DNA of 64,000 nucleotides from Onthophagus taurus (taxonomy: Eukaryota; Arthropoda; Insecta; Coleoptera; Scarabaeidae): NCBI RefSeq assembly GCF_036711975.1, contig NC_091967.1:29985501-30049500 (forward strand). Direction: 5' to 3'. The translations under genes were made by a program, and so were the position numbers. The notes beneath the pieces are model-generated. The model had not been told where the DNA came from. It worked only from the letters and a program-made list of their open reading frames with translations, and did no database searches. This document shows positions 36,954-48,126 of the stretch, piece by piece. The first letter of the stretch is position 1. The number at the start of each line of letters is the position of its first letter.

Positions 36954-37595
36954 CTAGGACGGATAAGCGTTCAATGATTGGAATATGCTCCCTGCTTTCT
37001 CATACAGGGATTTATTAGAGGGATTGTACAGAGGATTTCTAGGATTTCTCAATTTGGTGATGATTCTTATAGCTGATGTGTCTGCCACTTGAATGTTTTT
37101 CAATGAATTATTTCCAATTTTAAACAACAACGGGGATTCGTAGTTGATGATACGTCTACATATTGTCTTGTAAATATGTATCGCACATTTAATGTTAACA
37201 CCATTGTTCTTGAATGTCAGGCTTCTAAGTTGCTTGGCACGTGCTATTACTTTCATTTTAACTTTTTTTGTATGAATATCAAATTTCAATTTATTGTCAA
37301 TAGTTGTCAAATATTTGCATGTCTTCTTTGGCTGGACCAAGGTGTTCGCTAATCTGATGGTCGGAGGATATTCAGATGTCCGATGAAAAGGTAGAAGCAG
37401 TGATTTGTGATTTCAGAGAGTTTATGTGAATTCGCCAAATTTTGAACCATTTTTCTACATCCACAGTCAATGTTTGTAGGTACTATGGGCATCATATCAT
37501 GTTCGACAATATTAAACAAAGTTGGAGAAAGCGGAGAACCCTGCGGCACTCCTTGTTTTAGATAAAACACATTGGAGGTTGTTTCATTTACCTTG
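36954..37595 (-). pseudogene. LINE reverse transcriptase relic, C-terminal part
   Basis: The minus strand encodes VNETTSNVFYLKQGVPQGSP (RT palm motif with GVPQGS), then in changed frames a thumb/tail region (CKYLTTIDNKLKFDIHTKKV, RRIINYESPLLFKIG). The catalytic xADD block is not intact. This joins, across the LTR-like insertion at 37600-38986, with the N-terminal part at 38990-39642: NRTLCIV there and VKVNETTSN here are adjacent parts of the same RT. Confidence 0.8.
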
Positions 37596-37599
37596 ACAC

Positions 37600-38986
37600 T
37601 GTTACGGTTGTATTTTTCCTTAATGTTTCATTTGTGTGTTTAACCTTTACTTTCCCAATTCTTTGTTTTAATTTTATTTTGGGTTAGATGTTTTATTTTG
37701 TTATCGAGTATTTTGAGTGGCATAAATTGCGCGATTATTTATTTTGTTTACTTTTTGAAGATCTCCTTTCATGATTTTCCTTTTTCCTTTTCAATTTACT
37801 TTTCCCTAAACTTATTTTACTTCTTCGTTTCCCCTAAAAGATGGTGTTAATTCTTACATATTCTTGCTTGTGCGCAAGTATAATTTTTTTGTGAATTTTT
37901 GAGGATATTTATAGTCTGTGTAAGATTTTCTCTTCCTCTTTTCAAGTTAGATCAGTACGTGTACGCACGTAGAGTTAGGATTTTTGGTAAAGCCATTTTG
38001 AATTTTTCGCGTGGTGATTAGTTCCTAATCCAAATTTTTGGGATTCATCTGCGTGTTGTGCAATTTATTGGTAACGTTTTTGCACGTCCAATTTTCGGAT
38101 TGTTCCGGATTAAACCGTATTTTGCAACTTTTCTAAGTTTTTCTGACTAAACCTGGAAGATCTGAGGTAAGATATTTTTATTAATTTAAATATATTTTTA
38201 TATTTTCCCTTACACTTTCATACCTTCATTTATTCAAACATACAACCTTTTACCACCAAATTAATTAAACTATTATCATCATTTTTTTTATATCTTATTT
38301 TTTTATCCTTTCTACTCTTTTATATATTATTTTCTCTAATTTCCTCGTGTTCATTTAAGGTTATAATTGAAGAGCATAAATTTTGCTCTTCATTAAACAT
38401 TCACTAAACATTTTCGAAACAGAAGTTTGGTTATTTTGTGAGATTTTCAATCCATTTTCGAAGTTCTACCTTTTCGGAGGGGTTCTTCCTTGAGGATTTT
38501 GGTCGAAGTTGCATTGCTAAACTAAGACAAGTCAAGTCAAGTCAAGTCTTGTCAAGACAAGGTCCGATCTAAACGTTGTTTTTTTTTTGTACACCGCTTA
38601 CCGGTGAACTTTTATTCATTTAATTATTACAATTGAAATTAATCAGAGATAATCTTTTCTTTCTCGACGCCACATTGATATCAGGGGTACGGGTCGTGCG
38701 AGTAATTCAGTCAAATTTATATATTTTTTTGCGTAGTTGTTTTGGTCATTTATTTCACCATTAAATATTTTTTTTGCAACTTAAAATATCTCGAACTGTT
38801 TATTTTTTTGTGTTTTGTTATTTTTTTGTTTGTGTCTACTTGTGTCGATTGCATCACTTTACCATCTCATGTCATTGTTCGTGGACAACGCAGGGTTAAC
38901 TGTGTGGCGCCTTATAAATGCGTTAGTTATTAAATTGCTAATCGATTGTATTGTTCTTTTTTTTTGTATTCATAAGTCGTCACAAT
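37600..38986 (+). mobile_element. Solo-LTR-like insertion, ~1.39 kb, splitting the LINE
   Basis: Starts TGTTACGGTTG and ends near GTCGTCACAAT. Flanked by ACAC at both sides (37596-37599, 38987-38990), with the LINE RT frame interrupted exactly here. TG...CA-like ends, a 4-bp duplication and absence of genes fit a solo LTR of a Gypsy-type element. It has a pyrimidine-rich plus strand, an AGTCAAGTCAAGTCAAGTC tract near 38530, and a GAGGTAAGATAT splice-donor-like site near 38163. The exact 3' end is uncertain by a few bases. Confidence 0.5.
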
Positions 38987-38989
38987 ACA

Positions 38990-39642
38990 CAGAGTTCGAT
39001 TGGTTAAAAAACTGTCAATTAGTGCCACCATGGCTCTAGGAACATTCATTGGTGAGAGCTTATATTCTTATACCCTTTGTGCCATACCGAATCAAAAGCT
39101 TTTTTAGCTTTCAAGCAAAGAATTGCAGTTTTTTCTTTTTTAAGGTTGCTCATAGATATGTTGGAAGTTAATATTGATAATGGATTAATCGTGGATGCTT
39201 TTGGTTTGAAGCCAAATTGATGATTAGGAATGTATCTATCCACAAAATCCCATAACTTCTTTTTTAGCAGTGTTTCAAAGTTTTTCCCAATTACAGGTAG
39301 GAGTGTAATCGGTCTATAACCGATAGGAGTTATTATATTTCCACCTTTTTTGGGTATGCAAATTATAATACCCGTTTTCCATTCGTGTGAAAAGAGATGT
39401 TTAGAAATACAAAAGTTATACATCTTAATAATAAATTCATGAACTTTTCCATTCAACTGTCTCAACATCTTCTTATTGATATTATCATAACCGGGTGCAG
39501 AGATTTTACCGTTTGATATTACTTCCCAGTAACGTTCTTCGTTGATCACTAGGTCATTGTTGGCTTCCACTGCATTATGTTGAAAATCATCATACCAGTG
39601 CTCCACCTCTTGAAGTTTGACATGGTCAAAGCCTAAATACAC
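38990..39642 (-). pseudogene. LINE reverse transcriptase relic, N-terminal part
   Basis: An open frame from 39642 carries the RT finger and palm start: SAPGYDNINKKMLRQL, WKTGIIICIPKKG, GYRPITLLPVIGK, HQFGFKPKASTI and KAKKAFDSVWHKG (the catalytic Asp is replaced: CLKAKKAFD instead of the usual LDxxKAFD). After a frameshift near 39060 it continues SPMNVPRAMVALIDSFLTNR to the insertion at 38986. Jockey/I-type non-LTR element. Confidence 0.8.
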
Positions 39643-40396
39643 TCATACGTAAGTTGTTAATTCTTGGAGAGTTTTCTACTTTCATTGCCAGAGATTTTTT
39701 AGCCATCGTAACCGCACCTCCGACCACATGATCGTCCAATTGCGGAATCTAATAGTTTGATCTGGTTTGGTTTCCACAAACATAGCACAATCAATATCGT
39801 TAACTGTAAATTAAATAAGATTTATTTCGGAAGCTGTTAATGTTAGCATAAATAAATCGTAACTCAGGCATTTTGAACACTAATAATAGTGGCTTGTATA
39901 CCATGTATTCTATGGTCTACCATGATAATGTATATATAATTTGCAGAGAATGATACTATTGTGTCTATTTGATGCTGTTCAATAAAACGTTGTTTTAATT
40001 TATTGATAATTTCCTGTCTGGTTTTTCCAGTGGATGAATTAATTTTTACGGAGTAAGTGTTGATGATATGATCGTGCATAGTGATAGGTTGTAGTATGTA
40101 TTCTGGTATTTTTGAGATTTTTGTGTACTATTTTTTCAAATTTTTTATTTGCTGTTTTTATACGCGTGTTAGGTATTAGGGATTTTAAATCCTACATCGC
40201 GATCGTTTGCTGCTTGTTTTTTTGTTGATCTTGTTTTCGTGGGTGAGTTTTCCTTCGGTCGACCTCGTTTCCTTTGTGTTCGAAACTCGTCCTCCATGTC
40301 GTCCGATCCCGAAGCAATAAAGGCGGAATTAAAAGATGTTGGAGTCGACATTTCTCGGTCCCCAAGATACCCCTTATCTTGATTTAAAGTTGACAC
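39643..40396 (-). pseudogene. LINE 5' part: endonuclease scrap and ORF1-like frames
   Basis: 39800-39650 reads in changing frames CAMFVETKPDQTIRFRNW and GGAVTMAKKSLAMKVENSP, resembling the AP-endonuclease of Jockey-type LINEs, but shortened so that most of the domain is deleted. 40396-40169 encodes a basic frame with RTQRKRGRPKE (AT-hook-like), and 40079-39864 another 71-codon frame. Both lie where ORF1 of the LINE would be. Their identity as ORF1 is inference from position. Confidence 0.5.
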
Positions 40397-40399
40397 TTA

Positions 40400-41045
40400 T
40401 AATCACTACAATATTGTAAACACTTATTATGCTATCAATTTGAACCCGGTACCTTCTGTATGAATGGCATTTACGGTGCTCCATTAGAATTGGTTTGTTA
40501 TTTAACTTAAAATATTTTATTATTTAACCTTGCAAGAAATCGTCACAATCGATGATTTTGCGACCAGATTTTTCTTTAGGAGCTTCTATATTTCCATATT
40601 CAAAGCATTCTTTGTTTATATTTTTAATAGTTCTTTCCGAATATCCAACAGCTTGTGCAGTTCGTGAACAACGGCATTCACATTTATAGGTGCACCATTA
40701 CCTTTTTCTTGGTGAAAACAATTTCTTACATTAGTAATTACTTCTTTGACTTCTTTAGTGCAATGCTTAGGTTTGTCGTTAGGATTGTTTGTATTACCTT
40801 TTCGATGACAATGGCGCAAACTTATGAATGCAATTAAAAGAAATTTACTTATATATCCACTGTCTTATCAATATAATGTCCAGAATAATCGTCAACAAAT
40901 CAACAATAAAGCCACGAGTCCTTGACATATGTATTGTGTAAAATTTTGTTGTTGTTTGTGTAAAACCGTATATAAACCCACGAATAGCAACAGTGATACC
41001 GCTAATCTACAGACAATAAGTTGTTGTAGTTACTAGTAAAAAATA
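40400..41045 (-). pseudogene. IS630/Tc1-type transposase relic, N-terminal copy
   Basis: Inverted match to 19510-20180. Shared features are the outer CACACTATTTTTTACT end, TATATACGGTTTTACACAAA-type leader and the coding piece KEVKEVITNVRNCFHQEKG with INVNAVVHELHKLLDIRKE. Catalytic domains are absent from this copy. Part of the tRNA-derived SINE (CATACAGAAGGTACCGGGTT) lies at its inner edge, 40444-40470. Confidence 0.65.
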
Positions 41046-41052
41046 GTGTGAC

Positions 41053-41358
41053 TCATTTGTAAGAGTTGTAGGGCATATTATGTGCTACCAACTCATCTGG
41101 AATTCCCAGAGTCGAAAAGATTATTTTTAAATTATCTATTATGCTTTCCGATGTTTTCGTTATTAATGGAACTACTTCCAACCACTTTGAATAATAATCA
41201 ATCAGTATAAAGTAACTTTTATTTCCAAATTCTAAGATGTCACTTCCAACTTCTTTGAATGGACGATTTGGAATGTTATGACTAATCAAAGATTCTTTTA
41301 TATTATTAGATTTATATTTTTCACAAATCCTACACGACAATATAAATTGTTCTGTCAT
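41053..41358 (-). pseudogene. Gypsy integrase fragment
   Basis: CRICEKYKSNNIKESL belongs to the zinc-binding HHCC segment. PFKEVGSDILEFGNKSYFILIDYYSKWLEV is the start of the rve catalytic core with its first Asp (GSDILEF). The frame ends before the second Asp region is complete (LVAHNMPY where a DNG/DNGP motif is expected). Probably from the same element as the RT at 41813-42307. 41359-41812 between them holds decayed sequence. Confidence 0.75.
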
Positions 41359-41812
41359 GGTTCATGTTAGGCCAAAAAAATTATTCCTTTGCTTTTAATC
41401 TTGTTTTCGTTATACCAAAGTGTGATAAAACAGTTATTTCATATCGATAAATACAATATGATTTAAGTCTTCATTCAATTTAATATATTCCCTTGGCCAA
41501 CCTTCCATCACATACTTGATTAGTTGTAGCAAAGAGATGTCATGTTTTGTTTCTTTTTTAAATTGTTATCTTCTTTTAGCCGTTATGCTCAAATTCGCTT
41601 CAATACTATACGCTATTTCAGTCATAGTTACGTCATCAGAAACTGATTCTCTGATAAATGATTTTGATAACAAATCCGCCAGAAACAACTTTTTTTCCAA
41701 AAGAGAGTATTCTAAATTTAAATTATATCTTAATAATTTGCCGCCTCGGTGATGGTGTTTTATCTATATCATTTTTCATGATTCCTAATAAAGGTTTATT
41801 ATCTGTCACATG

Positions 41813-42307
41813 CTAAAGAAATTGCAAGAAATTCTTTCTCGCATTGTGCATATCTTTTTTAAGTAAATAATTTAAGTAAATATAAATTGACCGATCTTCT
41901 TGCATAGAGATGAGACAACAACCTAAACCGTCTTTTGATGCATCTGTGTGTACAGTGATTTCTTTCCTTGAATCAAAAGTACCTAATGCTGGTTCAGAAC
42001 TCAAAATATCTTTATTTTTTTCAAAGGTCTTGGTATGATTATCTGTCCACTGAAACACAATATTCTTTTTTAACAATTCTCTAATACTACTTGTCACTTC
42101 TGCAAAGTTGGGTATGAATTTTTTCAAATAATTTAAAACTCCTAACAATCTTTGTAATTCTTTAACATTCTTTGGATTTTCTATGCTATACAATGCCTTA
42201 ACTCTATCCTGATCTGGTTTTATTCCGTCTTTATTAAAAACATGACCCAAATACTTTACTTCACGCACTTTATACTGTAATTGTCTTTTATTGAACTTTA
42301 TATTCAA
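41813..42307 (-). pseudogene. Gypsy RT/RNase H fragment, element B
   Basis: VKYLGHVFNKDGIKPDQDRV, LQRLLGVLNYLKKFIPNF and ITVHTDASKDGLGCCL are the RT connection and start of RNase H (first catalytic Asp in HTDAS) of a Gypsy polymerase. The palm with YxDD is missing. It repeats a region already present in element A (43239-43595) with different sequence, so this is a second Gypsy element. Confidence 0.8.
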
Positions 42308-42938
42308 TTTCTTAGCCCTCTCTATGACTAACCACGCTGATTGCCTTCCGAAGCACCATTTTCGCTAAGTAAGAAACCGATGGGTTCCTACCTGTGGTCT
42401 ATAATTATATTCTACTTAGGTTTTTGCATTTCGTGGGGGCCGGGCCGCGACCGACGTCGTCGAGCTCTCTTTTGTAATTCTTTCGGTCTCTTTCCATTTT
42501 CAACCTTGTTTAAATCCTCGGCTCCACATTGTCGTCTTTCTTCTTCGTTTCCTTTTCGACTTCTTTGGCCCCGCACTGAGTCGATTCTTTTGTAGTGACA
42601 GGTGACACGCAGGCCAGAAATTATTTTCGCTTTTAAAAGATGTGATGGGAAATCTGAAAAAGTGTCGGCGGGAGATGTTCAAATTTGTAGATGATCAAGA
42701 TAAGAGATACCAAATGGATGTAATATTTAATGGAATTTATGATTATTAATTTCTTTTTTATACGTAAAATTTGAAATTTTTTATAAATAATTTTACTCTT
42801 CCACTTTTAATTTTTGAGTTATGATCGACTTTAATATCGAAAAATACAAATTTCGACAATTTAGGGATTTTCATCTTGTATCTAAAATATAGCTTAACCT
42901 GAACTTAATCTTATTACGGATTATGTCTTTTTAGTTCA
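42308..42938. other. Junction between two Gypsy relics
   Basis: No gene. Includes a GC-richer piece near 42425-42460 (GGGGGCCGGGCCGCGACCG). Possibly LTR or rearranged sequence. Confidence 0.45.
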
Positions 42939-43731
42939 TTATAAACAGGTTATATAGAAAACATTTTTCTCTGTTACTTTTAATTTTTGAGTTAAACTGG
43001 CTCCGAGCAAATAAATCCTAAATTTCTTCAAAGCTTGAATCACTGCTAAAACTTTCAATTCATAACTACTGTACTTTTCCTCGGCTGGTGTTGTTTTTTT
43101 GCTTATACAAAGGACAGGGTGTAATTTCGAATCATCTTCAGCCCTCTGCATTAAACAAGCTCCATAACCAAACTTACTTGCGTCAGTGTGCAATTCTGTT
43201 TCAAGTCCAGGTTTCCAAATTTCCAAAGCTTTTTCATCTCACAACAATGACTTTAATGTCTCATATGACAATTTCTGTTGATGATCAAACTTGAAAATAT
43301 TCTCATTCCTCAATAAATCACTTAACGGTTTCGATATTATCGCATAATTAGGTATGAACTTTCTAAAGTATCCAGTTAGACCTAAAAAAGATTGAATCTG
43401 CTTCACAGTCTTAGGTTCAGGAAATTTTCGAATGGCAAGTGTTTTCTCTTCAGACGGCCGTACCTGTCCTTCTTGTATGATGCATCCCAAAAATTCAACT
43501 CTTCTCTTCAGGATTTGACATTTTTTCTTTTTAATTTCTAAACCGTATTCTCGGCAAATTTTGTAACACCTCTTCCAGTCTCTCAAGACCTTCACTTTCT
43601 GTCGAACTCATGATTATTATGTCGTCCATATAATACATTATTTTATTGTCAAGCATTAATTGCCTAAAGATTCTAGTTATATATCTTTGAAATACGGCTG
43701 GACTATTGCATAGACCAAATGGACACTTCAA
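42939..43731 (-). pseudogene. Gypsy element A: reverse transcriptase and RNase H
   Basis: Consecutive minus-strand frames give KCPFGLCNSPAVFQRYI and YYMDDIIIMS (palm motif with catalytic YMDD; 43731-43531), then VEFLGCIIQEGQVRPSEEK and GLTGYFRKFIPNYAIISKPL (43595-43239), then RNase H start ETELHTDASKFGYGACLMQ and EEKYSSYELKVLAVIQALKKF (43226-42939). The order is that of a Ty3/Gypsy polymerase. Two small frameshifts break it, and the RT finger region upstream of KCPFGL is lost at the join with the protease frame (43728). Confidence 0.8.
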
Positions 43732-44129
43732 AAATTCATCCGAATCTCTTTATTTTCCACATGCTCTACTTCAATTTCTTCTTCGTTGTATTCGTTGGTC
43801 ACAATTTCCATGAGGAAATTGGCCTCTTCTTTTTTGAATATTATTATCTGTCCATCTCTAAAAGTAACGTTCGATTTCGAGAGTAATTCTCTTCCAATTA
43901 TAGCTCCTCGAGTAATAGCTTGTCTTGGTAGTACATGAAATTTAAGTTGATATTCCTCATCATTTATTATTGCGTTTCTAGAAAATGAACCCAGAGTACA
44001 CAATTGCCTTCCTTCAAGTCCCTTGACTGCAATCGATGTTTCTTCTAAATTGATCATACTGAAATACTTCTGAAAAATATCCTCTCTGATGGCATTAATG
44101 TCACTTCCGGTGTCTAGCAATGCTTTCAT
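43728..44129 (-). CDS. Gypsy element A: aspartic protease (retropepsin)
   Basis: An open frame with the retropepsin active site ALLDTGSDINAI near its N-terminus and IIGRELLSKSNV (flap-to-helix ILG-like motif) near residue 95. It acts as a dimer to cut the Gag-Pol polyprotein. The frame is continuous with the zinc-knuckle region upstream and overlaps the RT frame by 4 nt. The C-terminal acidic tail (YNEEEIEVEHVENKE) links to RT. In the intact element it would be one part of a polyprotein, so the listed start is not a real initiation site. Confidence 0.75.
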   Translation of the reverse strand: MKALLDTGSDINAIREDIFQKYFSMINLEETSIAVKGLEGRQLCTLGSFSRNAIINDEEYQLKFHVLPRQAITRGAIIGRELLSKSNVTFRDGQIIIFKKEEANFLMEIVTNEYNEEEIEVEHVENKEIRMNF

Positions 44130-44374
44130 TACAATATTGTCAATGTTAACTTTTAATATATTCTCCTCTGCAACCTCTACGACATTTACATTATGTTTAG
44201 TAGATCCAACGTTATGTCTGTCCTTATTATTTGATTTGCATTTCGTTGATATGTGCCCAAATCTGTTGCATTTAAAATATTTAGTGCCTTTGTTTTTGTC
44301 TGGACACGCATCGGCTTTATGTCCTTTGATACTATAATTAAAGCAAACTTGTTGGCCTTCATTATGATCAGATT
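44130..44374 (-). pseudogene. Gypsy element A: nucleocapsid zinc-knuckle region
   Basis: On the minus strand, in frame with the protease, two CCHC-like knuckles appear, CFNYSIKGHKADAC and YFKCNRFGHISTKC. Each has lost one cysteine (Tyr replaces it), so metal binding is probably impaired. Confidence 0.65.
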
Positions 44375-44788
44375 TTAGATCTTTTTCGTTAGTTTTTTTG
44401 AAATTTTTCTTATCTTGTGTTTTATTTCGGTGATCTTCAAATTCATAAAAAAAGTTTTCGTTCCATAAAATATGATTTTATTGCTATTTTTATCTGGAAT
44501 TCCGTCTATTATGTATTGGATAATTACTTCATCTTCAATTCGTGTCCTGCTTCCTATTTCTCTCATCACCAAAACATACTCTCTTACAGTTTCTTCGAGT
44601 TCCTTCTTTTTGTTCATTAAAAGTTTATGTACCTGAGCGCTGCTCACTTTTACTTCAAACTCTTCAATTAATCTTCTTTTGAGCGTTGACCATGTGTTTA
44701 TTCCCTTCTCAGCCTGAACAAACATTTTGGCAAGCCCTCTCAAGCATTTTTTTTGCATATACATATTAACTTCTGTAAATCGCTCCAA
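44375..44788 (-). pseudogene. Gypsy element A: Gag capsid segment
   Basis: CLRGLAKMFVQAEKGINTWSTLKRRLIEEF and KKKELEETVREYVLVMREI have the pattern of the retrotransposon gag domain (helical, W-x2-LK-x2-L-x2-EF). It is separated by frameshifts from the N-terminal Gag frame (45419-44793) and from the zinc knuckles. Confidence 0.7.
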
Positions 44789-44792
44789 CCTG

Positions 44793-45419
44793 TTATATCA
44801 GAGATTTCTTCAAAATCATCAATCCATTTTTGAATTGGGTATTCTCTTTACTCTTTCCATCGTAACACTTGATGCTATCTTCAACATCTTTAAACGTTAA
44901 AGCAAAAGGTTCGCTTCTTCGTCTTCTTCCAAAGCTTCCTCGTTCATCATCTTTCCTTTCAAAATCTTCTTCATCTTCAACATCTTCTTCATCATTAATT
45001 TGTATTTTATTTCTTCTTTTAACTTCTTTCCGTCTCTCGTCTTCTTTGTCATTACTTGGATTATCAACGTCTTCTTCTTGTTCTTCATCCACATTCAAAT
45101 CTTTGTCAATTTTACAATCATTTAAAAATCTCAAAATTCTCTCGTCTACCTCTTCAGAATCACCGATATAATTCAAATCCAACACATGACAAACTGCAAA
45201 TAAATCTGGCAGATCAATACTTTTTATCCCATTAAGTTTAGCAGCATATAATTCTGAATCTTTATCAAAACCAAACCCATCAAAATTAAGTAAATCTTTT
45301 CTTCTTCCGGTAGAGTAACCTTCATTATTAAAGCAAATGGTATGCAGTACTTTCATCGTCTTTAAATTTCCATGTTTCAAACTGAACTCGACCTTCGCAA
45401 ATTCTCGTAATTTCGTCAT
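44793..45419 (-). CDS. Gypsy element A: Gag N-terminal region, SAP-like and acidic
   Basis: A 208-codon frame. The N-terminal part (TKLREFAKVEF, FDKDSELYAAKLNGI) is followed by DLPDLFAVCHVLDLNYIGDSEEVDERILRFLND, which resembles a SAP/DEK-type helix-extension-helix DNA-binding motif. Then comes a very acidic Asp/Glu-Lys-Arg tract (EDEEDFERKDDERGS). Position upstream of gag-protease-RT makes it the Gag N-terminus. The SAP resemblance is by eye only. The final ~20 residues are out of register with the capsid frame, so at least one frameshift has occurred. Confidence 0.6.
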   Translation of the reverse strand: MTKLREFAKVEFSLKHGNLKTMKVLHTICFNNEGYSTGRRKDLLNFDGFGFDKDSELYAAKLNGIKSIDLPDLFAVCHVLDLNYIGDSEEVDERILRFLNDCKIDKDLNVDEEQEEDVDNPSNDKEDERRKEVKRRNKIQINDEEDVEDEEDFERKDDERGSFGRRRRSEPFALTFKDVEDSIKCYDGKSKENTQFKNGLMILKKSLI

Positions 45420-46165
45420 TATTTAAGATTAAAGAGCGTGTGTTTACAAAACAATACGAATACTAATCTATGAATTTTCAATAAAAAAAACAAACACAAC
45501 AAGTACGACAATATACGCAACAACAATATGTTTTCTTGATATCAATATAAATGAACAAAACAACTAAGAAAGATTCTACCTGAATTAAATTCCTAATCTA
45601 AATTTTTGTTTTTAACTCTTTTCTTCTTGTTTCGTGTTTATCTTCCTTCTTTTGTCCAAATTTTCCAACCTTTTCTGTTGTTTACAGTTTACGTTGTCGT
45701 GAAGTTTCCAGTCTATCAGCTGTTGCTTCGCATCGATCGATATAATCTCCAACCAGGTTTCCCGTTCTGGCCTCTACGAGGTGATTTGCTTCGATTGCCG
45801 TTAGTAGGGTAACCAGTACCAATGCTTGTAGGGCGATGGATGATGTCACCCAACGGTCGTATCTCAAGGGTAAAACAAAAAAGGACCACGCCCGATTTCT
45901 TTTTCTTTCTTGATCTTGTTTTCACTATTTAACTCATTGTTTTAACGGAAATCGTCTCTTTATCACTTTAATCTCGGTTAATCACTTGAGACTGTAGCTT
46001 TTAATCGCGAGTTAAAATTAATGTCCGAGAACTTTGGATATTGATGTTTATTACATAAACATTTAAAAACAAAACTAACACGAATGACAATATACGGCTT
46101 TTATACTAAATTATATCTAACTTTGCTAACGACACATCTTCACGTCTTGTCGCCATCTTACTTAT
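45420..46165. other. Probable 5' LTR/leader of Gypsy element A
   Basis: No gene. It lies directly upstream of gag on the minus strand. Neither TG...CA ends nor a PBS could be fixed with confidence. Confidence 0.4.
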
Positions 46166-46603
46166 TCAATAATGTACGCATGTGCTTAAAATTAGAAAAC
46201 GCTCATTATTATTAAGACTGCTCCTCAAATTCCGAAATATGGCGCGCCTGAACGCCGCTGCACTCAAACCCCGTAAATTCTCCGGAACGGAACCATAAAG
46301 CGAATAAATATTATAAGTAAAAGATCTTTCAAAAAAAGTGGTAGAATGAGCCGGTGGAGCAATTAAATTTCGGTTCCGGATATTGACGCAATGAATGTCA
46401 CCACGAAATCTAATCTTCCTCAGCAAATATGGCGGATTACCGGTACTCAGCAACCGATGAAAGAAACAGAGAGATGAAAGCAAATAACGACCACGCATGT
46501 TTAACCAATTTAGATCTACTAAACGATAGGAGACTCTATCACATTTACGAATGCCGTAAATAAATCTAATGCAATCTAATTTCAGGGCTCTGGTTTTCTT
46601 CAA
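46166..46603 (-). pseudogene. LINE ORF2 C-terminal relic
   Basis: KLDCIRFIYGIRKCDRVSYR, SSLCFFHRLLSTGNPPYLL, RNRNLIAPPAHSTTFFERSF and SLYGSVPENLRGL form the C-terminal tail typical of Jockey-like ORF2 proteins (compare the tail at 7481-7248). No RT domain remains. Open over 145 codons but truncated at the 5' side. Confidence 0.7.
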
Positions 46604-46889
46604 TTTTTTTCTGCTTGTTAAATTTTCATGTAATCTTGCCCTTTGGAATCTTTTGTTCCTCGAAATCTCTTGAATTTACGTACTGCCTTTTGAAAATGGC
46701 TCATTATCCTACAGTGATTACACTTCTTTCCGTATGCCTTGCACTGGATCTTCTTTTTTCTTCTTAATTTCTTCTATTTTAATATTTTTATTTTATAATT
46801 CAGCCAAACATTGCTTAACCATTCGTCAATATAACTGTAAAAGTATATACGGTTTTCACTAAAAATTAGCAAATTTTAAGGTGACTAAG
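46604..46889. other. Non-coding stretch
   Basis: No feature recognised. Confidence 0.5.
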
Positions 46890-47320
46890 GGTCTGTGAAG
46901 TAAATAGTACCGTTCCATTTAACTTTTCTTCAAAAATAACAAAAATATGTAATCGCTGCAGATAACGCCCTCTAGCTTATTTGTTTTAAAGCAAACGTTC
47001 TTACTGAAAATATCTTTAAAAAGAGCATAAAATGCTCTTTCAAACAACACCGAAAATATTCAAATCGGTTGAATGGTCCAGCAGATATTAAAATGTAAAC
47101 ATATCAAAACGCATTGGCCTCCCCCTCCCTTATTATGACAGATATGAGAAATATCGCAAAACAAAAGCGATGCGGTATTATCCAAGCTACTAAACGATGT
47201 TGTCAAAGTTATAGCTCATCGTCTAACTTTCTGAGATAGCGGGAATTTTATGTTTCTCTATGGCAGTTACGCCCCCTAACGGTCGAATTACGAACTTCAA
47301 AATAATTTCCAGCTATTTCT
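46890..47320 (-). repeat. Dispersed repeat R1, uninterrupted inverted copy
   Basis: Reverse-orientation copy of 14090-14760 lacking the 300-bp MITE. It contains AGCTATAACTTTGACAACAT reversed and GTTACGCCCCCTAACGGTCG. It serves as the empty-site reference. Confidence 0.8.
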
Positions 47321-47989
47321 CTTGGTCACTTTGCTTATAAGGATTTTTTTCCCAAACCTCTAATACAGCCGTATCTCGATAACGGGACATTCTGTATATA
47401 TTTTTAGTCTTTCACATTTTTATAAAAATCCACGTTTCACACTTTTGTAACTTCAACTAAGAATTTAATTTTCATCGTTCAATTTAACTTAACTTTTATA
47501 ACAATTTAAATTTAACTTTTTCAATTCGACTTAAAAAAAACTTAAAAAAAAAAACTTTCAAAACTTTTTCAATTTTTATACAAAACTTTTCAATTTTTTA
47601 CGTACATCTTCTTTAACAACAAATGTCATCATTAAATAAATCTCTTCTCGCCTATTAGTTTCTCCGACAGTAAGTTGTTGTCCTATTTTAATATTAGTAT
47701 ATATTTTTTATTATTTTTTAATTCTTATTAGCTTTAGGCTGATGATGCAACGTTGATTCCGAAACCGGTTCCGATTTATATATTACAATAAAGCAAGTTA
47801 GAAGTTTTTATCTTATTAGTATTTATCTTTTTAAATATTGTTTTTTTTTCTTTTTTGATTATCTTTATTTTGCATTATAGTAACTATAGTTACTATTATT
47901 ATTGTTTGTTCTCTTTACTCTGGAAATAAAGGCAGTTTATTATTATTATTATTATCTGTTTTTGAATTTTTTTTTTCTTCTATAATTCG
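47321..47989. other. AT-rich, simple repeats
   Basis: T-rich and A-rich runs, a TTATTATTATTATTATC tract near 47937, and a common insect repeat piece (GAAACCGGTTCCGATTTATA) near 47758. No gene. Confidence 0.5.
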
Positions 47990-48126
47990 AGAACGGATGG
48001 AACCGTAAATAGTACCGTTCCGTTTAACTTTTTTTCAAAAATCACAAAAATATGTAATCGCTGTAGATAACGCCCTCAAGCTTATTTGTTTTAAACCAAA
48101 CGGTCTTACTGAAAATATCTTTTAAG
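47990..48126 (-). repeat. Dispersed repeat R1, truncated by the Maverick
   Basis: Matches R1 up to CTGAAAATATCTTTTA, where both other copies continue AAAGAGCATAAAATG. Here the sequence instead continues AGGAGTAACACCACTG. The break marks the left end of the Maverick element. Confidence 0.8.

Noticed and set aside
44869..45171. Serine-rich 100-codon plus-strand frame
   Set aside because: Antisense of the Asp/Glu-rich Gag tract; composition artefact.
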